A DNA stretch of 35,859 nucleotides. Origin: UBA11650 sp963997925. GTDB lineage: Bacteria; Chloroflexota; Dehalococcoidia; Lucifugimonadales; UBA3495. The notes under the pieces were generated by a model, which was not told where the DNA came from, made no database searches, and saw only the letters and a program-made list of their open reading frames with translations. The stretch is from NCBI GenBank assembly GCA_963997925.1, contig CAXEOX010000020.1, forward strand, positions 1 through 35,859. The letters run 5' to 3'. Positions 10,817 through 18,337 of this stretch are shown one piece after another. Each line of letters starts with the position of its first letter. Positions within the stretch are counted from its first letter, which is position 1. Made by a program: the position numbers and the translations under genes.

Positions 10817-11827
10817 GTGAAACTAGGACTACTCATCAATAGCCAATACGTGGCCGGCGAGTCCATGCCGGACAAGATTCAAGAGAGCGTGGAACAGGTA
10901 AGAGCGGCCAGAGACGCCGGTTTCGACCTCATCTGTGCCGCACAGCATTACCTGGCGGCCCCTTTTCAGATGAGCGCCACCTTGCCTCTGTTGGGTCGCT
11001 TGGCGGCGGAAGCCGGTGACATGGAGGTTGCCGCCACGGTCGTTCTAGTGCCTTTGCACAACCCCGTGGAGATGGCCGAGAGCATAGCGACTATGGACGC
11101 TATCTGCGGAGGCCGGTTCATCCTTGGCGTCGGTCTGGGTTATCGGGAGGAAGAGTACGCCGCCTTCGGAGTAGAGCCCGGACAGCGGGTTGGCCGGATG
11201 AGGGAAGCTCTGGAGGTTATGAAGCTCCTCTGGACCGAAGATGAAGTGGAATTTCACGGGAGATATTATCATGTGCCCAAGGTAAAAGTGGCGACACGCC
11301 CGGTCCAGCGTCCCCACCCGCTGATCTGGGTTGCGGCCAACGGTAATGTTCCCATCAGGAGAGCCGCCCGGTGGGGCTATCCCTGGCTGATTAATCCCCA
11401 TGCCACGGTATCAATGGTCGCCGGCCAATTGGAGATGTATCGGGAGGCTTTGTCTGAAGCAGGCCAACCGGTCCCAAGTATTCCCATGATGCGGGAGGCC
11501 TACGTAGCCAAGGACCGGGAAACGGCCTATATCGAAAGCCAGCCCTACCTGGAGGGCAAATACGCCGCCTACGCGTCTTGGGGGCAGGACAAAGCCTTAC
11601 CCGGCGAAGAGAGCTTCTCTATCCCCTACCAGGATCTGGCTCGCGACCGGTTCCTGCTGGGGACTGCGGATGACATGGTTAGTGAGGTAAAGCGGTACGA
11701 AGCAGAGCTGGGAGTCGATTACATGATTTTCCGAATGCAATGGCCCGGGATGCCGCATCAGCAGTTGCTACGCCAGATCGAGATTATGGGACAGGACGTG
11801 ATTCCCCGGGTGAAGACCGGCGGCTAG
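10817..11827 (+). CDS. LLM class flavin-dependent oxidoreductase (luciferase-like)
   Basis: 336-aa protein of the bacterial luciferase-like TIM-barrel family. The N-terminus MKLGLLINSQ, ARDAGFDLICAAQHY, ATMDAICGGRFILGVGLGYREEEY (residues about 91-114) and RVGRMREALEVMKLLWTED are standard family segments; F420- and FMNH2-dependent members share this layout. It probably oxidises an organic compound, as a monooxygenase with reduced flavin or as an F420-linked dehydrogenase, but cofactor and substrate cannot be decided. The start is GTG, with AAGGTGA at 10804-10810 as a weak ribosome site. A short palindrome lies 37 bases after the stop. Such enzymes are greatly expanded in SAR202 genomes, where they are proposed to attack resistant organic matter; placing this window there is inference. 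Confidence 0.9.
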   Translation: MKLGLLINSQYVAGESMPDKIQESVEQVRAARDAGFDLICAAQHYLAAPFQMSATLPLLGRLAAEAGDMEVAATVVLVPLHNPVEMAESIATMDAICGGRFILGVGLGYREEEYAAFGVEPGQRVGRMREALEVMKLLWTEDEVEFHGRYYHVPKVKVATRPVQRPHPLIWVAANGNVPIRRAARWGYPWLINPHATVSMVAGQLEMYREALSEAGQPVPSIPMMREAYVAKDRETAYIESQPYLEGKYAAYASWGQDKALPGEESFSIPYQDLARDRFLLGTADDMVSEVKRYEAELGVDYMIFRMQWPGMPHQQLLRQIEIMGQDVIPRVKTGG

Positions 11828-11864
11828 AAAGCGTACTAGCCCAATGTAAACTCCGCCTGGCGCG

Positions 11865-11894
11865 CGTAGGGGCACGGCTAGCCGTGCCCCTACG
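11865..11894. repeat. Perfect 14-bp-arm palindrome with 2-base centre
   Basis: The arm 11865-11878 is the exact reverse complement of 11881-11894, with TA between. The arm type GTAGGGGCACGGC is a recurrent small palindrome in environmental bacterial genomes by recollection. There is no T tract after it, so it is more likely a dispersed repeat than an intrinsic terminator. Confidence 0.8.
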
Positions 11895-12002
11895 TCTCCT
11901 GCCAAGAATATTTTGGATCGCGGTCAATCACCCAAGTGTCTGGTTGGCTATGACCAGGCCTGTTAAACTGTTAGCTGTTTCACGTTAGGAGGGTTCAAGA
12001 GA

Positions 12003-14033
12003 GTGGTACCACCGGGAGATATCGGTCCTCTACCTATCTGGGTTGGCGTCTACCTAGCTTTATTAGTGACCGTCGCCGTTTCCAACTACATACTCTACAA
12101 CCGGGTGTTCCGGCTGATTCGCCAGGGCAAAAGCGTCGCTCGGTTCGACCGGCCTTGGGAGAGACTGACTGGGGCTACGGCGATCGTGCTGGGTCAACGC
12201 AAGGTATTGCAAAGAGTTCCCCAACGGGACTGGGCCGGCATCGGCCACGCCCTCATCTTCTGGGGATTCCTCTCTTTCTCCCTGAGTTACGGGATATTCA
12301 TCTTCGGTGCGTCCATCTGGCCCCACTTCCCGGAATGGCTGCTGACCACCACCGGTGTCCGGATCTACAGCGCTTACCTGGACATTGCGGCCGCAGTCAT
12401 GTTGGTCCTGCTGGGTTGGGCGCTGGCCCGCCGTTGGATCGCTAAGCCCCACCGTCTTAGCTTCGACCTGACCAGACATCTGGACTCCGTTATCATCGTC
12501 GGGCTCATCGGTCTGCTCATGGTGTCTACGCTCCTAACCCATGCCTTTTACGTCGCCAAGGGCGGAGTGGGGCCGGAAGCTGACGTCATTATCGGTAGCG
12601 CTTTGTCCGGCTTGTTCCAGAGTCTAGGCATCGGGTCTGCTGCGTCAAACGTCTTGCATGCCATATTCTGGTGGTTCCACCTGGCGATAATCCTGGGCTT
12701 CGCTATATACATACCGTTCACTAAGCACATGCACATGATTGCCGCGCCGTTGAATGCCTTCTTCAGGACGCTGGAACCGCGAGGGATGCTGCCGACGATT
12801 GACCTAGAGAACACTGAGCGATTCGGCGCTGGAAGAGTACAGGACTTCACTTGGAAACAATTGCTGGACGGCTACGCCTGCGCGGTTTGCGGACGGTGCA
12901 CTTCCGTCTGTCCGGCCAATCTGACGGGCAAAGTCCTGTCTCCCATGCACATAGTGGAAAACCTGAAGGACCACATGGTATCCATCGGGCATCAGGGAGC
13001 CCGCGACCCGGAGTATGTTGAGCCCACGCCTCTCTTTGGCGGAGCCATATCCGAAGAGGCTGTTTGGGACTGCCTAACCTGCGGCGCTTGCATGGAGGAA
13101 TGTCCCGTCGTTGTGGAACACGTGCCCACCATCATGGACATGCGCCGCAACCTGGTCCTTGAAGAGTCGAAGATTCCAGAGACCGCGATGAACGCTCTGC
13201 TGAACCTGGAGCAGCGGGGCCACCCGTGGCGGGGAACTCAATATTCGCGCACCGATTGGGCGGAGGGCCTGGACGTGCCTACGATGGCCGAGAAGCCGGA
13301 CGCGGAAGTTCTCTTCTGGGTGGGCTGCACCGCTGCGCTGGAACAGCGGAGCCAAGCGATAGCCAGGTCTATGGTCAAGGTATTGAAGGCTGCTGGGGTC
13401 GACTTCGCCATTCTGGGTGATGAGGAAACCTGCACCGGCGATCCTGCCCGGCGCATGGGCAACGAGTACCTCTTCCAGATATTGGCCCAACAGAGTATCG
13501 AGACCCTGAATAACTACCAGGTAAAGAAAATCGTTACCATCTGTCCCCACTGCTTCAACACTATGAAGAACGAATATCCCCAGTTCGGCGGAACCTATGA
13601 GGTGCTCCACTACAGTCAATTCGTTGACGGACTGATCGGCGAGGGAAAGATTAAGCCAATCAAGATGATTGAGTCCAACGTGGCCTACCACGACTCTTGC
13701 TACCTGGGCCGTCACAATGGCGTCTACGACGAACCACGCAATGTGGTCAAATCGGTGCCGGGGCTCAATCTGATTGAGATGGAGCCCCATTGCCGGGGTC
13801 AAGGGTTCTGTTGCGGCGCAGGCGGCGGCCACATGTGGCTGGAAGAGAGCGGTGGCACTCGGGTCAACCACACCCGCACTGATCATTTCTTGGGGACCGG
13901 TGCTGACACCGTAGCGGTCTCCTGCCCCTTCTGCCTGCAGATGCTTACCGAAGGCATCCAGGCCAAAGGCTTGGAAGGCGAGAAACAGGCCCTGGATGTG
14001 CTGGAGATTCTGGCGGATAGTCTGGAAGAGTAG
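12003..14033 (+). CDS. Membrane (Fe-S) oxidoreductase, FadF/HdrD-like
   Basis: 676-aa fusion of a membrane anchor and a heterodisulfide-reductase-D-like part. About five hydrophobic segments lie near residues 11-31, 80-103, 124-142, 162-181 and 216-237. Histidines (H82, H219, H226, H242, H244) could hold haem b, as in the NarI-like domain. Two 4Fe-4S sites follow: C293/C296/C299/C303 and C357/C360/C363/C367. Two cysteine-rich CCG-type domains show C442, C477, C514/C517 and C566, C603-C604, C641/C644. This architecture is that of FadF and the EMO-type ETF:menaquinone oxidoreductases, which pass electrons from acyl-CoA dehydrogenases through ETF to the quinone pool. The GTG start has AGGAGGG at about 11987-11993. 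No etfAB is nearby. The next two genes follow closely, suggesting an operon. Confidence 0.9.
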   Translation: MVPPGDIGPLPIWVGVYLALLVTVAVSNYILYNRVFRLIRQGKSVARFDRPWERLTGATAIVLGQRKVLQRVPQRDWAGIGHALIFWGFLSFSLSYGIFIFGASIWPHFPEWLLTTTGVRIYSAYLDIAAAVMLVLLGWALARRWIAKPHRLSFDLTRHLDSVIIVGLIGLLMVSTLLTHAFYVAKGGVGPEADVIIGSALSGLFQSLGIGSAASNVLHAIFWWFHLAIILGFAIYIPFTKHMHMIAAPLNAFFRTLEPRGMLPTIDLENTERFGAGRVQDFTWKQLLDGYACAVCGRCTSVCPANLTGKVLSPMHIVENLKDHMVSIGHQGARDPEYVEPTPLFGGAISEEAVWDCLTCGACMEECPVVVEHVPTIMDMRRNLVLEESKIPETAMNALLNLEQRGHPWRGTQYSRTDWAEGLDVPTMAEKPDAEVLFWVGCTAALEQRSQAIARSMVKVLKAAGVDFAILGDEETCTGDPARRMGNEYLFQILAQQSIETLNNYQVKKIVTICPHCFNTMKNEYPQFGGTYEVLHYSQFVDGLIGEGKIKPIKMIESNVAYHDSCYLGRHNGVYDEPRNVVKSVPGLNLIEMEPHCRGQGFCCGAGGGHMWLEESGGTRVNHTRTDHFLGTGADTVAVSCPFCLQMLTEGIQAKGLEGEKQALDVLEILADSLEE

Positions 14034-14049
14034 ACCGAAGGATTGAGCG

Positions 14050-14286
14050 ATGGCTGAAGGCGATATGACAGTGATCCAGAGCTGCGGAGATTGCGGCGAG
14101 GAGCTTGGCACCTTCGACGTAAAGAAAGACAACATGATGCTGATGACCACCGAGAAGATTTGGTGTCCCACGTGTAAGACCGATACCAAAGAAGTTCGGG
14201 ACTTGGCTGGGCGCAGCGCCTCCATCGAACAGGAGCAGGGCTCCTACGCAGCCAACAACGCCGTCGATCCCGAGACCAGGCGTTAG
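14050..14286 (+). CDS. Small zinc-ribbon protein
   Basis: 78-aa protein with two CxxC knuckles, C12/C15 in SCGDCGEELG and C39/C42 in WCPTCKTD, spaced as in zinc ribbons or rubredoxin-like modules. The C-terminal 30 residues are polar and probably disordered. It starts 16 bases after the Fe-S oxidoreductase stop and ends 4 bases before the next start, so it is almost certainly cotranscribed. I do not recognise a named family. A role as a small metal or electron partner of the oxidoreductase is possible but inferred only from position. Confidence 0.7.
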   Translation: MAEGDMTVIQSCGDCGEELGTFDVKKDNMMLMTTEKIWCPTCKTDTKEVRDLAGRSASIEQEQGSYAANNAVDPETRR

Positions 14287-14290
14287 TGGC

Positions 14291-15280
14291 ATGACCAACC
14301 GTAAACCCTTTAGCCTTCTGGTGGTCCCCGACGATGAGCCTCCAGTCCTTTCTGGTACGCTCTATGAGGACCGCGCTCGCGCTCTTGCCGAAAACGTGGA
14401 ATGGCACTTCGACCGCCCCCGTGACAACGATGAGGCGGTCGCCCGTATGCAGAACGCCGAGGCCGTGATTAACATCCGCTCTTCGGTAGCATTCACCAGA
14501 GAGGTGCTGACGGCCTGCCCAGCGTTGAAGATTCTGTCGGTTTGGGGCACCGGCGTGGACCATGTTGACTTGCCCGCGGCCGAGGAACTGGGCATCACCG
14601 TTTCCAATACCCCGGCCTACGGCGCGCCCTACGTCTCGGAGCATGCGTTGACCCTGGCCCTGGCCGTATCCAGACAGATAGTGACGAACGACCAGCACAT
14701 CCGGAAGGGTGGCTGGACTCGTGGGTTCATCAACGAACTCTATGGCAAGACCCTGGGCGTGATTGGTACCGGAGCCATCGGCCGGCGCATGATTCAGTTG
14801 GGCAAAGGCATAGGCATGAACGTCGTAGCCTGGACGGTGCACCCATCGCCGGAGCGGGCTGCCGAGTACGATGTAGAATTCCTGCCTCTCGAAGACCTGC
14901 TACGCCAATCCGATGTCATATCCCTGCACGTGGCGCTCACCGAGATTACCCATGGACTCATCGGACGAGCCCAGTTTGACTTGATGAAAGATACTGCGAT
15001 TCTAGTGAACACCTCGCGAGGCCTAGCCGTGGACGAGGATGCTTTGATCGCCGCCTTGGAAAGTGGCAAGATCGCCGGTGCGGGACTGGATGTGTTCCAA
15101 GCTGAGCCGCTGGCGCTCGGACACCGTCTCACCGAACTGGAGAACGTGATTCTGTCTCCCCACGCCGGTGGCATGGCCTACAACGGCACGATGCGAGGCT
15201 TGGAGATGTCGGTGGAAAACCTGGAGTCATTCGCCGCCGGGTCCCCTATATACGTGGTGGCCCAAGGCAACCGGCGTTAA
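14291..15280 (+). CDS. D-isomer-specific 2-hydroxyacid dehydrogenase
   Basis: 329-aa NAD(P)-dependent dehydrogenase of the D-2-hydroxyacid (glycerate, phosphoglycerate, glyoxylate/hydroxypyruvate reductase) family. The nucleotide loop is G159-T-G-A-I-G164. The catalytic triad is complete: R243 in NTSRG, E272 in QAEPL, and H291 in SPHAGG. The length is that of glyoxylate or hydroxypyruvate reductases; it lacks the ACT domain of SerA. It follows the zinc-ribbon gene by 4 bases without a strong ribosome site, so translational coupling is likely. Its substrate cannot be assigned. If it feeds NADH-linked 2-oxoacid reduction, the upstream Fe-S oxidoreductase could be a redox partner pathway; this is only context. 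Confidence 0.92.
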   Translation: MTNRKPFSLLVVPDDEPPVLSGTLYEDRARALAENVEWHFDRPRDNDEAVARMQNAEAVINIRSSVAFTREVLTACPALKILSVWGTGVDHVDLPAAEELGITVSNTPAYGAPYVSEHALTLALAVSRQIVTNDQHIRKGGWTRGFINELYGKTLGVIGTGAIGRRMIQLGKGIGMNVVAWTVHPSPERAAEYDVEFLPLEDLLRQSDVISLHVALTEITHGLIGRAQFDLMKDTAILVNTSRGLAVDEDALIAALESGKIAGAGLDVFQAEPLALGHRLTELENVILSPHAGGMAYNGTMRGLEMSVENLESFAAGSPIYVVAQGNRR

Positions 15281-15340
15281 CCCGTTAGTCAGGGCGATAG
15301 TCTCGCCGTCCGTCCAGTAGTTGCTTGAAACCCCGGGGCA

Positions 15341-16189
15341 ATGATGAACACCAGAGTCACCCTCGCCGCCGGATTTATACTTGGCTTAGTGGTTGTAGCA
15401 TTCGTGTTCTGGTCACAGCTAGAAAAGCGTTACATCTTCTTCCCATCCTCAGTCATTGAGCAGACTCCGGCCGAGGGTGGGGTTGAATATGAGGAAGTGT
15501 TCTTCACCACCGGAGACGGTGTCAAACTGCACGGGTGGTTCCTGCCGGGCACCGGGGATGTTACCTGGCTCTGGTTCCACGGCAACGGCGGTAACATCAG
15601 CCATCGGGTTGATGAGCTGGCCATCTTCAGCCACCGGTTGGGAGTGAATCAGTTCATCTTCGACTACCGGGGATATGGCCGTAGTCCGGGCACCCCATCG
15701 GAAAAAGGCACCTACCAAGACTCTAGAGCCGCCCTGGATTATCTGCTATCCCGAACTGATGTGGCGCCGGATAAAATCGTCTACTTCGGGCGGTCTCTTG
15801 GTGCAGCGGTCGCGGTGGAGTTGGCCGCCAACAGGGAGCCTTTGGCCTTGGTGCTCGTCGCCCCGTTCTCATCCATAGCGGACATGACCAAGGTGGCCTT
15901 TCCCTACACGCCTTTCCATCTGTTGGTTCGCGGCCGGTACGATTCAGTGTCCCGGATCAAGGCCGTCCACCGCCCCGTGCTCATCTTCCACGGGGACCAG
16001 GATGCGACGGTGCCGCTGTATCAGGGGCAGAAGCTGTTCGAGGCGGCTAATGAGCCCAAGAGGTTCCAATTGTTGCCAGGAACGGCTCACAACGACACCT
16101 ACATAGCCGGTGGAGGGAACTACTGGGACACATTGGGTGAATTTCTGGCATCACTCGGCGAGGGTTATATCGGTTCCAGCACGGATTGA
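15341..16189 (+). CDS. Membrane-anchored alpha/beta hydrolase (ABHD13/BEM46-like)
   Basis: 282-aa serine hydrolase. Residues about 6-24 are a hydrophobic N-terminal anchor. The oxyanion motif HGNGGN is at 80-85, the nucleophile elbow GRSLG holds S152, and D221 (HGDQDATVP) and H250 (GTAHND) complete the triad. This arrangement matches the BEM46/ABHD13 group, whose natural substrates in bacteria are mostly unknown (esters or acyl chains near the membrane). ATGATG allows starts at 15341 or 15344; there is no clear ribosome site. It lies 60 bases after the dehydrogenase and may be its own unit. Confidence 0.88.
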   Translation: MMNTRVTLAAGFILGLVVVAFVFWSQLEKRYIFFPSSVIEQTPAEGGVEYEEVFFTTGDGVKLHGWFLPGTGDVTWLWFHGNGGNISHRVDELAIFSHRLGVNQFIFDYRGYGRSPGTPSEKGTYQDSRAALDYLLSRTDVAPDKIVYFGRSLGAAVAVELAANREPLALVLVAPFSSIADMTKVAFPYTPFHLLVRGRYDSVSRIKAVHRPVLIFHGDQDATVPLYQGQKLFEAANEPKRFQLLPGTAHNDTYIAGGGNYWDTLGEFLASLGEGYIGSSTD

Positions 16190-16250
16190 TCCGATACCTG
16201 GGTACGAATATGTGCTCGGAAATCCGTGCTGAATGGTCCGGCGTTCCCGG

Positions 16251-16445
16251 TTAGACCTGCTCCGCGACGTCCAAGTTATGTAAATATTTTTCCCCTTCCC
16301 CTTCTCCCTCGACGATGACCACTTCATGCACGTTTACTTGCGTGGTATCGATGTGAAGGGAGACCCCCGTGGTTTCCACGATTAAGCCTGATCGGGTTTT
16401 GAACCTCAATCCAGACTCTACACTGTTCATATCAACGTATGCCAA
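16251..16445 (-). CDS. Small conserved hypothetical protein
   Basis: About 64 aa from a TTG start, or up to 75 aa from ATG 16478. The TTG is favoured because GAGGAG sits 7 bases before it. The protein has alternating beta-like segments (GLRFKTRSGLIVETTGVSLH, NVHEVVIVEG) and ends in an EKYLHNLDVAEQV tail. It has no cysteine and no membrane segment. Balanced composition and the well-placed ribosome site argue that it is real. I do not recognise a named family, and its neighbours give no clear functional link. Confidence 0.6.
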   Translation of the reverse strand: MAYVDMNSVESGLRFKTRSGLIVETTGVSLHIDTTQVNVHEVVIVEGEGEGEKYLHNLDVAEQV

Positions 16446-16625
16446 TTTGCGCTCCTCGTATCGTGTACCGCTTTTCACTGCTGAGGTCAGCTTTAACTTC
16501 GACGGTTGTTCTTGCGCGTCCTGCCGAAGGTTAAGCGAGGCCTATCTGATGTCGTCGATTCGTCATCTGAAGTCTACAAACCCGCACGGTCTCCGTCAAC
16601 CATGATTCGGTCCTTAGAATCAGAT

Positions 16626-16919
16626 CTAGAGCCCTGCGATTATCTCGGTCTCGTAGTCTAGCAACTCCAGATCGTCCCGGCTCTTCTCCACGAAGGCGAC
16701 GACGTTGGAGAGTATCTCGTTGGCGTGCTTGGTATCGTTACTCAGGCAGCAAACGCCCAGGGTAAGCCGCTGCCACAAGTCGTTATCGTCCGCTTCGGCG
16801 ACTGTCACGTTGAACTGATTGCGGATCCTGGCTACCACTGACCGGGCGATCTGGCGCTTGGCCTTGAGACTCTGGCTGTCGGGCAGGAACAACTCGATCC
16901 GGCAATATCCGATGTGCAT
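16626..16919 (-). CDS. DUF503 (YlxP-like) protein
   Basis: 97-aa DUF503 family protein. The pattern MHIGYCRIELFLPDSQSLKAKR at the N-terminus, then RNQFNVTVAEADDNDLWQRLTLGVCCLSND, is typical. The ferredoxin-like fold is known from structures, but function is not established; in Bacillus ylxP lies near infB and rbfA, pointing to ribosome maturation. Here it is divergent from rex instead. M3 (16919) is preferred over M1 (16925) because the family starts MHIG. No strong ribosome site is seen. Confidence 0.88.
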   Translation of the reverse strand: MHIGYCRIELFLPDSQSLKAKRQIARSVVARIRNQFNVTVAEADDNDLWQRLTLGVCCLSNDTKHANEILSNVVAFVEKSRDDLELLDYETEIIAGL

Positions 16920-17000
16920 GCTCATATAGCCGGAGCTTGAGCACGGACCGCAGCGGCGCCCGCAGCCGGTTTCGCATTCGTACTAATTTTCACAAATGCC

Positions 17001-17028
17001 TTGACGCATATATAATAGTCATTATAGA
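17001..17028 (+). promoter_or_regulatory. Promoter for rex with an adjoining Rex-like half-site
   Basis: TTGACG (17001-17006), a 16-base spacer and TATAGA (17023-17028). Just upstream, TTTTCACAA (16987-16995) equals one half of the Rex operator (TTGTGAAA and its mirror), on the side facing the DUF503 gene. The second half is not evident, so autoregulation is only a suggestion. The transcript would have a leader of about 110 bases. Confidence 0.45.
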
Positions 17029-17146
17029 TTATAACCCTAATCATCTTGACCCCAAGTGTCCGCGGCGTACAAACTAGTCTTTCCTTATCGCCGGGCCGTA
17101 TGAACCGGCAGACCCATGTGGTAGCGCCGCGAGGAGCAGGGACTCT

Positions 17147-17809
17147 ATGGACCTCGAACCCGGTTCGCAGAACCAACGCCGGACCGACGTTCCGGAAGTG
17201 GTGGTAGCCCGCCTTCCCCAATACGTTCGCATCCTCACTCGTCTACTCCAGGAGGGCGCTGAGGTCGTCAGTTCCCAGCAACTGGGCGAGAAACTACAGG
17301 TCACCCCGGCCCAGATACGCAAGGACCTGAGCTATTTCGGCCGGTTCGGAAAGCAGGGGCGTGGATACAGCGTCTACCACTTGCTGGAAAGATTGAAGCT
17401 TATCTTGGGAATCAACTCCTTCTGGAACGTTGCCGTAGTGGGAGTGGGCCGGCTGGGTAGAGCGATTCTAAGCTACCCTGGGTTCACGCCGGACGGATTC
17501 AATATCGTCGCTGCCTTTGACGCGAATCCTGATGTAGTGGGAGAGACGATCGCGGGATTGACGGTTAAGGCGCTGGACCAGATGGACGACGAAGTAAGCA
17601 GCAAGAAAATCAGTATCGCCATTGTGGCTGTCCCCACGGAGCATACCCAGGGCGTGGTGGACCGGTTAGTGGCTTGCGGAGTGCGGGGGGTGCTGAATTA
17701 TGCCCCAATCTCGCCTCAGGTGAGGGACGGTGTCAGAGTGAGGAATATTGACCCGGTGCTGTCGCTACAGTCGATGACCTACTACTTGACCGATAATCAG
17801 GTCGATTAG
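17147..17809 (+). CDS. rex: Redox-sensing transcriptional repressor Rex
   Basis: 220-aa NADH/NAD+ sensor that represses fermentation and respiration genes and leaves DNA when NADH rises. The N-terminal winged helix (about 20-75) has the highly conserved TPAQIRKDLSYFGRFGKQGRGY run. The Rossmann loop GVGRLG is at 99-104, followed by VAAFDANPDVVG and VAVPTEHTQGVVDRL. The C-terminal swapped helix is normal in length. GAGGAG at 17129-17134 supports the ATG. Rex is convergent with the ATP synthase operon, with a hairpin between the two. Direct regulation of ATP synthase cannot be inferred from convergent genes. Confidence 0.97.
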   Translation: MDLEPGSQNQRRTDVPEVVVARLPQYVRILTRLLQEGAEVVSSQQLGEKLQVTPAQIRKDLSYFGRFGKQGRGYSVYHLLERLKLILGINSFWNVAVVGVGRLGRAILSYPGFTPDGFNIVAAFDANPDVVGETIAGLTVKALDQMDDEVSSKKISIAIVAVPTEHTQGVVDRLVACGVRGVLNYAPISPQVRDGVRVRNIDPVLSLQSMTYYLTDNQVD

Positions 17810-17837
17810 CCGGGGAACTGTTCCCCACCTGCGGCTA
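17807..17837. terminator. Shared hairpin between rex and atpC
   Basis: An inner stem GGGGAA (17812-17817) pairs with TTCCCC (17821-17826) over a 3-base loop, and an outer TAGCC (17807-17811) pairs with GGCTA (17833-17837). It begins at the rex stop codon and lies 11 bases from the atpC stop on the other strand. There is no strong T run on either side, so termination strength is uncertain. Confidence 0.5.
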
Positions 17838-17847
17838 AGGACGAGAT

Positions 17848-18300
17848 TTAAGGGTTAGTCCCAGCCGTATCCCCGCCGCCCGGCCTAGGCGCTCTAGACC
17901 GCCGCCGCCGCACCACGTTCAGCCGCACTTGGGCCCGGCGAATAGACGACATAGCCCTTTCCAACTGCATGTCCGTTTCCTGGCTGGCCATGCGTTCCGT
18001 GGCCCGGTTCACCGCTACCTGGGCGCGTTCCTCGTCTATTTCGTCGGAGCGCTCGCAGGCGTCTGCCAGGATGGTGACCTTGTTACCCATGACCTCCAAG
18101 AACCCGCCGGTGACGGCCAGATAGGTCTCTTCGCCGTCCTTCCGGATCAGGATCTCTCCGGGCTGTAACGCAGTCATCAATGGTGCGTGGTGGGCTAGGA
18201 TGCCCAATTCACCTTCGATACCCGGAGCGACTACCAAGTCCACATCGTCGCCGAAGACTTGTTGCTCCGCAGTGATGATTTCCAGTTGCATGGTTGCCAT
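17848..18300 (-). CDS. atpC: ATP synthase epsilon subunit
   Basis: 150-aa central-stalk subunit of F1. The beta-sandwich part has LEIITAEQQVFGDDVDLVVAPG, GELGILAHHAPLMTAL and YLAVTGGFLEVMGNKVTILAD, followed by the C-terminal helical hairpin. The tail is longer and very basic, then Pro/Gly-rich (RRRRSRAPRPGGGD, about residues 136-147), which is unusual and probably disordered. It is the last gene of the operon, 37 bases after atpD. MATMQ gives two possible starts, three codons apart. Confidence 0.96.
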   Translation of the reverse strand: MATMQLEIITAEQQVFGDDVDLVVAPGIEGELGILAHHAPLMTALQPGEILIRKDGEETYLAVTGGFLEVMGNKVTILADACERSDEIDEERAQVAVNRATERMASQETDMQLERAMSSIRRAQVRLNVVRRRRSRAPRPGGGDTAGTNP

Positions 18301-18337
18301 GATTATCTCTTAAGACCGGCCCTTGTTCGTTAGGTTT

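Noticed and set aside
13074..14225. 383-aa minus-strand frame across the Fe-S oxidoreductase
   Set aside because: Antisense to cysteine motifs that clearly identify the plus-strand gene.
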